Shown here: in pieces, positions 25,665 through 32,563 of the stretch | How the letters are laid out: each line of letters begins with the position of its first letter | How positions within the stretch are numbered: the stretch's first letter is position 1 | Origin: an uncultured Ruthenibacterium sp. | GTDB lineage: Bacteria > Bacillota > Clostridia > Oscillospirales > Ruminococcaceae | Assembly: GCA_944386555.1 (NCBI GenBank) | Contig: CALXBN010000043.1 | Span: 1-58,692, forward strand | Direction of reading: 5' to 3' | Length of the DNA: 58,692 bases | The notes under the pieces: generated by a model | The model's input: the letters and a program-made list of their open reading frames with translations, nothing else | What the model was told of the DNA's origin: nothing | Databases searched by the model: none | Position numbers and translations under genes: made by a program

Positions 25665-27289
25665 CAGTTGTACCCCTTCACGCTGCGGAAGGCGGCCACC
25701 AGGTCCTCCCGGCCGTCAAACACCCGGCCGTTGGTGGCCCGGGCCAGCTCCTCCAGCTGGGTGGGGTCAGCCTCGCCGAAGAGGATGGAGAACACCGGAA
25801 CGTCCTGGCCCAGCCTCTCGTAGGCTGCCAGGAAGCCGTCCATGCTGCCGCCGGACATGCCGTCGCTCATTACGATGACCGCCGGGGTGTACTGAGACAG
25901 ATCGTACCCCTCCAGCAGCTGCAGCCCCTGGGCCACGGCCGCATACAGGTCCGTCCCGCCGCCCACGGGCTGGCTTTCCACCTGGGCGTACAGAGCCTCC
26001 AGCTCGGCGCCGTTGCCCACAGCGGCCCAGGCGGCCAGCGGCTCGCTTGCAAAGGGGATGACGATGTTCACCTCGCTTTGGGATGCCTGCAAGAAGTGCC
26101 GGGCCGCATTCTCCTGGATGAGCACCTGGGCCATGGCGTCGACGAGCTGGCTGCTGCCCTCCCCCTCCATGCTGCCGGAGTAATCCAGGCAGTACACCGT
26201 CAGGGAGGGTTTGCGGAAGCTGGTCTGGTACAGGTCCAGGCACTGGAACAGCACGTCCGAGGCGGGCATGCGGATGGGCGAGAGCACGCGGTCGGGCTGC
26301 AGGCCCCAGTCGGCGCGGAACACCTCCCGGTTTTCCTCGCTCACGCCCTCGTAGCCGGTGCGCCGGCCCGTGCGCTGGATTTCATCCTGCACTTCGCCGC
26401 TCAGCAGATAGGCCTGCAAATCCAGGAATGCCTGCTCCTTTTCCTCGCTGCCGCCGTCCACGTAGCCCAGGGGGGAATCGGCCAGCGACAGCCCATCATA
26501 GGGGTACACCGCGTACAGCGTTTCCCTGCCCTGGGCCTCCAGTTCCCGGTTGGCGCTGATGATCAGGCATTCGTAATTCACCATGGCGTCATAGTCCCCG
26601 GCCAGGAACAGGTCTTTCAGCCAGTCGCTGCTGCCGGAGGACCGATCCACCCCGGCCAGCAGGGCCTGCATCTCTTCGGCCAGGGCCGGTTCGGCCAGGG
26701 CGTCGGCCGTCAGCACGTCGGGGCTGCCCAGCATGGCGTACAGAAAGCCGATATAGGCGCTGCACCCGGAGTTGGACTGGGTGGCGCTTGTCATGCAGAA
26801 GGACAGCTCTCCGGCCCGGGTGGCCGCCAGGATATCCCCCACGGACACCTCCCGGCCCACGAAACCCAGCTGCCGGGCCAAGCTCTCGCGGATGCCGAAG
26901 ATCACCGGCGTGACGGAGACGGACTGGGCGTGCTTCACCCGGTGATGGGTGTCCCCGGCGGAAATCCACAGGCTGCTGGCGGGCCACACGGCGTCATAGG
27001 GGGTCTCCTCGGCCTGCAAAGCCCGCATGATGTCCAGCGAACCTTGGTAATCCATTACGATGGTAACGCCCTTCTCCCGGGCGTAGCGCTCCAGGATCGG
27101 CGCCAGCTCCCGGTTTTCCGAGCCGGAGAGGATGCGCAGCGTAACGCCGCCGCTGCCGAATACATCATCGCCGCCGGCCTCCTGCCGGCCGGCGCCGCAG
27201 CCCGCCAGGCCCAGCGCCAGCACAGCGGCCATCACCAGGGCCGCCAGGCGCCAAACGCCGCTGCGCAGCAGTTTCTTTCGGCCGTTCAC
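25664..27289 (-). CDS. Lipoprotein: solute-binding domain fused to a von Willebrand A domain
   Basis: 541-residue lipoprotein. A basic N-terminus and hydrophobic stretch end in the lipobox LAGC with Cys31. Residues about 48-330 form a solute-binding fold (VTLRILSGSENRELAPILER, TPYDAVWPASS, TSATQSNSGCSAYIGFLYAML). Residues about 360-541 are a VWA domain with a complete MIDAS: D369-Y-S371-G-S373, T446 and D476. The start is GTG at 27289, overlapping the ppk stop as GTGA, with GGAGG 9 nt upstream. The SNSG cleft motif is shared with the separate binding protein of the same operon. Anchoring outside the membrane is certain from sequence; ligand and role are not known. Confidence 0.88.
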   Translation of the reverse strand: MNGRKKLLRSGVWRLAALVMAAVLALGLAGCGAGRQEAGGDDVFGSGGVTLRILSGSENRELAPILERYAREKGVTIVMDYQGSLDIMRALQAEETPYDAVWPASSLWISAGDTHHRVKHAQSVSVTPVIFGIRESLARQLGFVGREVSVGDILAATRAGELSFCMTSATQSNSGCSAYIGFLYAMLGSPDVLTADALAEPALAEEMQALLAGVDRSSGSSDWLKDLFLAGDYDAMVNYECLIISANRELEAQGRETLYAVYPYDGLSLADSPLGYVDGGSEEKEQAFLDLQAYLLSGEVQDEIQRTGRRTGYEGVSEENREVFRADWGLQPDRVLSPIRMPASDVLFQCLDLYQTSFRKPSLTVYCLDYSGSMEGEGSSQLVDAMAQVLIQENAARHFLQASQSEVNIVIPFASEPLAAWAAVGNGAELEALYAQVESQPVGGGTDLYAAVAQGLQLLEGYDLSQYTPAVIVMSDGMSGGSMDGFLAAYERLGQDVPVFSILFGEADPTQLEELARATNGRVFDGREDLVAAFRSVKGYN

Positions 27290-29445
27290 TGCAATGCACC
27301 TCCCCGGCGGCGGGCGGCCGCCCGGGCCTCCCGCTGCTGCTGGGCCTGCCGGGCCGCCTGGGCTGCCATGCGGCAGGCTTCGTCATACAGCCAGTCCTGA
27401 CAGGCCAGGGCCCCCTCGCCGTTGGGCATACGGCGCACATAAGTGCCGTCGGGCTGCTGATCCCGGGCCTGGCGGTTGTCGTGCCACATCACCGCAAAAA
27501 TCTTCTCCAGCCGCTGCTGCAAAGCGGTGTCATACACGGGGGTGGCCACCTCCACCCGGCGCAGGGTGTTGCGGGTCATCCAGTCGGCGCTGCCGATGTA
27601 ATACCGGGCGGCGTCTCCCTCGCCGAAGATGTAGATACGCGAGTGCTCCAGATAGCGCCCCACCACGCTGATCACATGCAGGTTCTCCGTCCAGCCGGGC
27701 ACGCCGCCCCGCAGGCAGCAGATGCCCCGCACGATCATCTCGATGCGCACCCCCGCGCGGCTGGCCTCAATCAGCTTGTCGATCAGCGCCTTGCTGGACA
27801 GGCTGTTGATCTTCACCCGCACCAGGCCCCGGCCGCCGTTTTTCACCTTGCTGATCTCGTCGTCGATCAGGTCCAGCAGCTTGTTCTGCAGACAGTGCGG
27901 GGCCACCAGCAGGTGCTGGGTGTGGTCCACCGTCTCACCCAGGGTCAGGGCGGCGAACACGGCCGCAGCCTCGGCGCCCAGCTCGGGCCGGGCGGTCATC
28001 AGGGACAAATCCGTGTACAGGCGGCTTGTCTTTTCGTTGTAGTTGCCCGTGCCGATCTGCGTGATGTACTGCACGCCGTCCCCGGTTTTCCGCGTGATGA
28101 TGCACAGCTTGCTGTGCACTTTCATGCCGCTGATGCCGTAGATCACATGGCAGCCGGCCTGCTCCAGCTGGCGGGACCAGGCGATGTTGTTGGCCTCGTC
28201 GAACCGCGCCTTCAGCTCCACCAGCACATCCACCTGCTTGCCGTTTTCCGCGGCCTCCACCAGGCTCTCCACCACTTTGCTGTCCCGGGCCAGGCGGTAC
28301 AGGGTCATCTTGATGGAAACCACCGCCGGGTCGCGGGCGGCTTCGGCCAGCATGCGCAGAAAGGGCCGGATGCTCTGGTAGGGGTAGTGCAGCAGGATGT
28401 CCTTTTCGGCGATCTGGTCCATCATGGGGCGGTCAGGGTCCACATCGGGGCTGTCCTGGGGATGGCGGGGTGCATAGAACAGCTCGCTGTGGGCCCGCAG
28501 GCTGTCCCGCACCTGGCCCAGAAAGTCCAGATCCAGAGGGGAATCATATTCAAAAACCTGCTTCATGTCCAGCTGCAGCTGGCTGCACAGGGTCTGCACC
28601 ACTTCAATATCCAGCGCGCGGCTCAGCTCCATGCGCACCGGGCACAGGCGCCGGCGCAGCTTGATCACTTCCTCCATGTGGTCCCGATAGTTCAGGTCTT
28701 CGTCATAGATGCTGTCGGCGTCGATGTCGGCATTGCGGGTGATGCGCGCCAGGGTTTTGCTGGTGATGCGGTAGCGCGGGAACAGCATGGGCAGGCAGTG
28801 GAGGATCAGTTCCTCGGCCAGGATGTAACAGCCCGCCCGCTCGGGCACGGGGATCAGCCGGGGGAATACGCTGCCCGAACAGGGGATGATGCCCACCTTC
28901 TTCTTCTCGGCCTTGGTGGCCAGCACGCAGATGGCGTAAATGTCCTTGTTGGCCAAAAAGGGGAAAGACTGCTTTTTGCCGATGATAAAGGTGGACAAAA
29001 GGGGCATGAACTCCCGGCGGAAGATATCCTCCAGGTATTTTTCCGACTCGCGGCTGATGTTGTGGAAATTCACAATGGTGACGCCCTGCTCTTCCAGCAG
29101 CTGCATCAGGGCGGCGTAGGCGGCGTCCCGCCGGCCGCACAGCCGGTGCACCCGGGCCAGCGCCGCGTCGATCTGCTGGCCGGGGGTCATGTTGGTCTTG
29201 TTCTCCCGGGCATCCTTGTCCAGCAGCATCTGGTCGTGCAGGCTGCCGATGCGCACCATGAAAAACTCGTCCAGGTTGCTCTGGAAAATGGACAGAAAGT
29301 TCAGCCGCTCGCACAGCGGCACACGGGTGTCCTCGGCTTCCTCCAGCACGCGCTCGTTGAAGCGCAGCCAGGACAGCTCCCGGTTTTCAAAACAGCTGTC
29401 CGCCGGAGCAGGGGCGGGCAGACCGGTATGGGGTTCGGTCACCAT
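27286..29445 (-). CDS. ppk1: Polyphosphate kinase 1
   Basis: 719-residue enzyme that makes polyphosphate from ATP reversibly. The four-domain family pattern is seen: FENRELSWLRFNERVLEEAED and QSNLDEFFMVRIGSL (N domain), GVTIVNF (head), then the two PLD-like domains with the phosphorylated histidine in SGMKVHSKLCIITRK, the IGTGNYNEKTSRLYTDLSL motif and the second histidine region IGSADWMTRNTLRRVEVATP. ATG at 29445 has GAGGAAG 8 nt upstream. The stop overlaps the SBP-VWA lipoprotein start by 4 bp (GTGA), so they are translationally coupled. No ppx gene is adjacent. Confidence 0.95.
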   Translation of the reverse strand: MVTEPHTGLPAPAPADSCFENRELSWLRFNERVLEEAEDTRVPLCERLNFLSIFQSNLDEFFMVRIGSLHDQMLLDKDARENKTNMTPGQQIDAALARVHRLCGRRDAAYAALMQLLEEQGVTIVNFHNISRESEKYLEDIFRREFMPLLSTFIIGKKQSFPFLANKDIYAICVLATKAEKKKVGIIPCSGSVFPRLIPVPERAGCYILAEELILHCLPMLFPRYRITSKTLARITRNADIDADSIYDEDLNYRDHMEEVIKLRRRLCPVRMELSRALDIEVVQTLCSQLQLDMKQVFEYDSPLDLDFLGQVRDSLRAHSELFYAPRHPQDSPDVDPDRPMMDQIAEKDILLHYPYQSIRPFLRMLAEAARDPAVVSIKMTLYRLARDSKVVESLVEAAENGKQVDVLVELKARFDEANNIAWSRQLEQAGCHVIYGISGMKVHSKLCIITRKTGDGVQYITQIGTGNYNEKTSRLYTDLSLMTARPELGAEAAAVFAALTLGETVDHTQHLLVAPHCLQNKLLDLIDDEISKVKNGGRGLVRVKINSLSSKALIDKLIEASRAGVRIEMIVRGICCLRGGVPGWTENLHVISVVGRYLEHSRIYIFGEGDAARYYIGSADWMTRNTLRRVEVATPVYDTALQQRLEKIFAVMWHDNRQARDQQPDGTYVRRMPNGEGALACQDWLYDEACRMAAQAARQAQQQREARAAARRRGGALQ

Positions 29446-29497
29446 GATACAAACTTCCTCTCTTTTGATTGGGATCGGGCAAAAACCGGGTGCATGC

Positions 29498-29537
29498 AAA
29501 AAGCCCGGCGGCCCGGCGGGCTGCCGGGCCGCCGGGC
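29498..29537 (-). terminator. Terminator between the small unknown gene and ppk1
   Basis: A perfect 15-bp stem (29503-29517 with 29523-29537) is followed on the minus strand by TTTTT. It separates the polA operon from the ppk operon, so ppk1 should have its own promoter, which I could not find. Confidence 0.88.
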
Positions 29538-29538
29538 G

Positions 29539-30000
29539 TCAGCTTTGGGCGCAGGTAGGTTTTGCACGGGGCAGTGCGCCGGGCCCGGCCAGGCTTTGCA
29601 GTGCGCTGCAGATCTGCCGCACCGCCTGCCTTTGCCCGCTCACCCGCGCCAGGCCGCCCTCCGTCAGGCACAGGCGCAGCGCGGCATTCGCCGTCCGCAG
29701 GCGGACGATATACCGGCCGGGCAGCAACCCCCGGCTCACCCTGATCCGCTCTGCCGTGTCCAAAGGCACCACCAGCCGGCCGCTGGCCCGGGAAATATCC
29801 ATGGGGTTCACAGCCGCCAGCACCAGCGAGTGCCCGGTGAGGCCCACATAACAATATGTATTGGATGCCGCCCCCAGGGCCAGCATCCGGGCGGCGCTGC
29901 CCAGCAGCGTACCCCAGGTCGCAGCGGTATAGCTTTCCCCCGCCGGGCACGCATCGGCCAGCAGCCTGTCCCTGTCTGCGTCATTCATCAGCCATGCCAT
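29539..30000 (-). CDS. Small protein of unknown function, possibly PH-like
   Basis: 153 residues, not recognised. No signal peptide or membrane segment. The middle (YCYVGLTGHSLVLAAVNPM and RYIVRLRTANAALRLCLTEG) has alternating beta-strand character reminiscent of bacterial PH-like domains, ending in a helix (RQAVRQICSALQSLAGPG); this is only a structural guess. ATG at 30000 follows AAGAGGG by 8 nt, but that site lies inside the 3' arm of an intrinsic terminator whose T-tract ends at the start codon. Translation and transcription must therefore be mutually exclusive with hairpin formation. Located after tsaD in the same direction. Confidence 0.65.
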   Translation of the reverse strand: MAWLMNDADRDRLLADACPAGESYTAATWGTLLGSAARMLALGAASNTYCYVGLTGHSLVLAAVNPMDISRASGRLVVPLDTAERIRVSRGLLPGRYIVRLRTANAALRLCLTEGGLARVSGQRQAVRQICSALQSLAGPGALPRAKPTCAQS

Positions 30001-30045
30001 AAAAAAAGCCCTCTTTCTTACCTTTATGGTAAGCAAAAGAGGGCT
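30001..30045 (-). terminator. Terminator hairpin that contains the next gene's ribosome binding site
   Basis: On the minus strand AGCCCTCTT (30045-30037) pairs with AAGAGGGCT (30015-30007) and TTACC with GGTAA, closing on ATAAA; seven T then run to the ATG at 30000. The AAGAGGG arm is the ribosome binding site of the following gene. Confidence 0.85.
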
Positions 30046-30246
30046 GCGGCGCCACCAGCGCCGCGCAAATTTTGCGTAAGGGCCAGGTAAAACTTTTTCC
30101 GGCGGGGCGCAGCGCTTTCCCGGGAAGCAGCATCGGCGCACAAGGTGCGCGGCGCCTTCGGGCATGCGCCGGTACCGGCGGCTTTGCCATCCTCCCTGCC
30201 GGGGCCGGCTGCGCCGCCTTTCGCGCCGCCGCCAGGCCGAAAATCT

Positions 30247-31269
30247 TCAGCCCGCCTCGATATCCTGGGTGGGCAGGCCGTTCAGCGCCCAGTTGTGCAG
30301 ATAGGCGCTGTCGGCGGCATGGGCCCTGTATTCGTAATACCCCTGGGCGGCCACCATGGCGGCGTTGTCGCCGCACAGAGCCTGCTCGGGCAAATACAGC
30401 TGTGCACCCAGGGCCCGGGCGCCGGCGGCCAACCTGTCCCGCAGCTGGCTGTTGGCGGCCACGCCTCCGGCAATGCAGATGCGCGCAGCGCCGGTATCCC
30501 GGGCGGCGTCCAGCAGCTTTTGGGCCAGGATCTCGGTGATGCGCCACTGGAAGCTGGCTGCCATATCGGCCACATTCACCCCTTCGCCCGTCATGTTGGC
30601 TTTGTTTACCGCATTCAGCACGGCGGTTTTCAGGCCGGAGAAGCTCACGTTGTACTTGCCCTCCACATGGGGCGTGGGCAGCGGGTAGGCCCGGGGGTTG
30701 CCGCCCCGGGCCGCCTTTCCCACCGCCGGCCCGCCGGGGTAGCCCAGGCCCAGGGTGCGGGCCACTTTATCGAATGCCTCGCCGGCGGCGCCGTCCACCG
30801 TGCGGCCCAGCACGGTGAAATGGGTGTAATCCGTCACCTGTACAATGTGGCTGTGGCCGCCGCTGGCCACCAGGCACAAAAAGGGCGGCTGCAGGCCGGG
30901 GTGGGTGAGGTACAGCGCCGCCACATGCCCGCGCAGATGGTGCACCGGCACCAGGGGCTTGCCGGCGGCAAAGGCCAGGGCCTTGGCGAAGTTCACCCCC
31001 ACCAGCACCGCCCCGATGAGCCCCGGCGCATAGGACACCGCCACAGCGTCCACGTCCGCTGCGGTGCATCCGGCTTCGGCCAGGGCGCTGCGGGCCACGG
31101 CGCTGATATTCTCGATGTGGCGGCGGGAGGCGATCTCCGGCACCACGCCGCCGTACAGGTTCTGTTCGGCGGCCGAGGAGGCCGTGCGGTTTGACAGGAT
31201 GCGCCGCCCGTCCTCCACCACCGCGGCGCAGGTGTCGTCGCAGGTGGATTCAATGCCCAGTATTCTCAT
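30247..31269 (-). CDS. tsaD: tRNA N6-adenosine threonylcarbamoyltransferase
   Basis: 340-residue enzyme (Kae1/Qri7/TsaD family) that transfers threonylcarbamoyl to A37 of ANN-reading tRNAs. Motifs are GIESTCDDTCAAVVEDG, NLYGGVVPEIASRRH, the metal-binding HLRGH with H111 and H115, FLCLVASGGHSHIV, KVARTLGLGYPGGP, and the C-terminal GGVAANSQLRDRL and CGDNAAM. ATG at 31269 has GGAGG 6 nt upstream, so translation overlaps the methyltransferase gene by 20 bp. It is downstream of rimI and tam; its partners tsaB and tsaE are not in the window. Confidence 0.96.
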   Translation of the reverse strand: MRILGIESTCDDTCAAVVEDGRRILSNRTASSAAEQNLYGGVVPEIASRRHIENISAVARSALAEAGCTAADVDAVAVSYAPGLIGAVLVGVNFAKALAFAAGKPLVPVHHLRGHVAALYLTHPGLQPPFLCLVASGGHSHIVQVTDYTHFTVLGRTVDGAAGEAFDKVARTLGLGYPGGPAVGKAARGGNPRAYPLPTPHVEGKYNVSFSGLKTAVLNAVNKANMTGEGVNVADMAASFQWRITEILAQKLLDAARDTGAARICIAGGVAANSQLRDRLAAGARALGAQLYLPEQALCGDNAAMVAAQGYYEYRAHAADSAYLHNWALNGLPTQDIEAG

Positions 31270-32089
31270 CTTCATCCTCCTTTTGCAGGGCCTGCCGGGG
31301 GCCATGTGCCCCGCCGCCCGGGCGCCGGGCGGTGAAAAACAGCCGCGGCATGCTGAAATGTACCCGGCCGTCCGCCCCCAGCGGATACAGCCTGCGGATC
31401 CCTTCCAGCACATCGGCCTCAAACGCGGGTATATCCCCGGGCGCCAGCTGCGCCAAATAGGGCCGCAGGCCCGTGGCCCGGTACCAGTCCAGCAGGGCTT
31501 CATGGCTGTCCAGCGTCTGCTGGAATTCTGCTTCCCACAGATGTACTTCCGGCGTCAGCCCCTCCAGCAGGCGGCGGTAGGCCTCGGGCTCCAGCAGATA
31601 AAAGGCCCGGGGCCGGGCAATGCTGCCACGCCAGCGGGAACCCGCCGCCAGCTGCCGCAGCAGGCCGTGAACAGGCTGGCGGCTTTGCATGGGCACCTGT
31701 ACCGCCAACACGCCCCCCGGCGCCAGCATGGCGAACAGGGCCGGCACCAGCGCGCGATGGCCGGGCACCCACTGCAGGCAGGCGTTGGAGAACACTACGT
31801 CCCATCCGCCGCCCAGCGCTTCCAGGCCGGCGGTGATATCGCACACCCGAAACGCCAGCTGCGGATGCCCGCGCACCGCGCGCTCCACCATGGCCAGGGA
31901 GGCATCCACCCCCAGCACCTGCGCGCCGGGGAAACGGGCGGCCAGCACTGCGGTGGAATTGCCCGGCCCGCAGCCAAGGTCCACCGCGCGCGCCGCCCGC
32001 TCCAGGGGGATGGCCGCGGCCAGCTCGGCGGCGGGGCGGGTGCGGGCATCGGCATACCGCAGATACAAAGAGGGGTCCCAGTCCGCCAT
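31250..32089 (-). CDS. tam: Trans-aconitate 2-methyltransferase-like SAM methyltransferase
   Basis: 279-residue class I methyltransferase. The N-terminus DWDPSLYLRYADARTRPAAE is the Tam signature, followed by the SAM-binding VDLGCGPGNSTAVLAARFPG, the acidic VLGVDAS, and VVFSNACLQWVPGH. The C-terminal cap (PEAYRRLLEGLTPEVHLWE, YPLGADGRVHFSMPRLFF) also fits the family. Tam methylates trans-aconitate, an aconitase inhibitor; another carboxylic acid substrate is possible. It lies 3 bp after rimI and overlaps tsaD, so it belongs to the polA operon. Confidence 0.83.
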   Translation of the reverse strand: MADWDPSLYLRYADARTRPAAELAAAIPLERAARAVDLGCGPGNSTAVLAARFPGAQVLGVDASLAMVERAVRGHPQLAFRVCDITAGLEALGGGWDVVFSNACLQWVPGHRALVPALFAMLAPGGVLAVQVPMQSRQPVHGLLRQLAAGSRWRGSIARPRAFYLLEPEAYRRLLEGLTPEVHLWEAEFQQTLDSHEALLDWYRATGLRPYLAQLAPGDIPAFEADVLEGIRRLYPLGADGRVHFSMPRLFFTARRPGGGAHGPRQALQKEDEDENTGH

Positions 32090-32092
32090 CCT

Positions 32093-32563
32093 TCACAGCT
32101 CCTTTTTCATCAGCACCGCATCTTCGGCGGGGTTTTCATAAAACCGGGGGCGCAGGCCCACGGGCGCAAAGCCCAGGGCGGCGTACAGCGCCCGGGCCGG
32201 CGTGTTGCTGCGGCGCACTTCCAGGTAGCACGCCGCGGCCCCCTCGGCAGCCAGGGCCGCCAGGGCCGCCGTCAGCAGCCCCCGGGCCAGGCCCCGCCGC
32301 CGCCAGGCGGGGGCCACGCTCAGCGCGTCCAGGCTGGCCTCGTCCGCCGCGCAGGTAAAGGCCGCAAAAGCCGCCACCTGTCCGCCGGCCCGGGCGCACC
32401 AGCACCGGGCCGCCGGTGCGGCCAGGGCGCCCTCGATGCCCGCCAGGCTCCAGCCGTCGGCCACGCCGGCCTCGATGGCTGCAGCCCCGGGCGCGTCCGC
32501 CGGCGCCATGGGGCCGTACCACACGGCCCCGGCCGCAGCCGGCGCGTCAGCCCTTGGCATCAT
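32093..32563 (-). CDS. rimI: Ribosomal-protein-alanine N-acetyltransferase-like GNAT protein
   Basis: 156-residue GNAT acetyltransferase of the RimI type. Motif A is WRRRGLARGLLTAALAALA (R-R-x-G-L-A acetyl-CoA loop), preceded by the strand ASLDALSVAP; motif B is ACYLEVRRSNTPARALYAALG followed by FAPVGLRPRFYENPAEDAVLM, which is characteristic of RimI. ATG at 32563 has GGAAGG 7 nt upstream and lies inside the last codons of polA (17-bp overlap). Its neighbourhood with tsaD is the classic tsaB-rimI-tsaD group, here without tsaB. Confidence 0.9.
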   Translation of the reverse strand: MMPRADAPAAAGAVWYGPMAPADAPGAAAIEAGVADGWSLAGIEGALAAPAARCWCARAGGQVAAFAAFTCAADEASLDALSVAPAWRRRGLARGLLTAALAALAAEGAAACYLEVRRSNTPARALYAALGFAPVGLRPRFYENPAEDAVLMKKEL

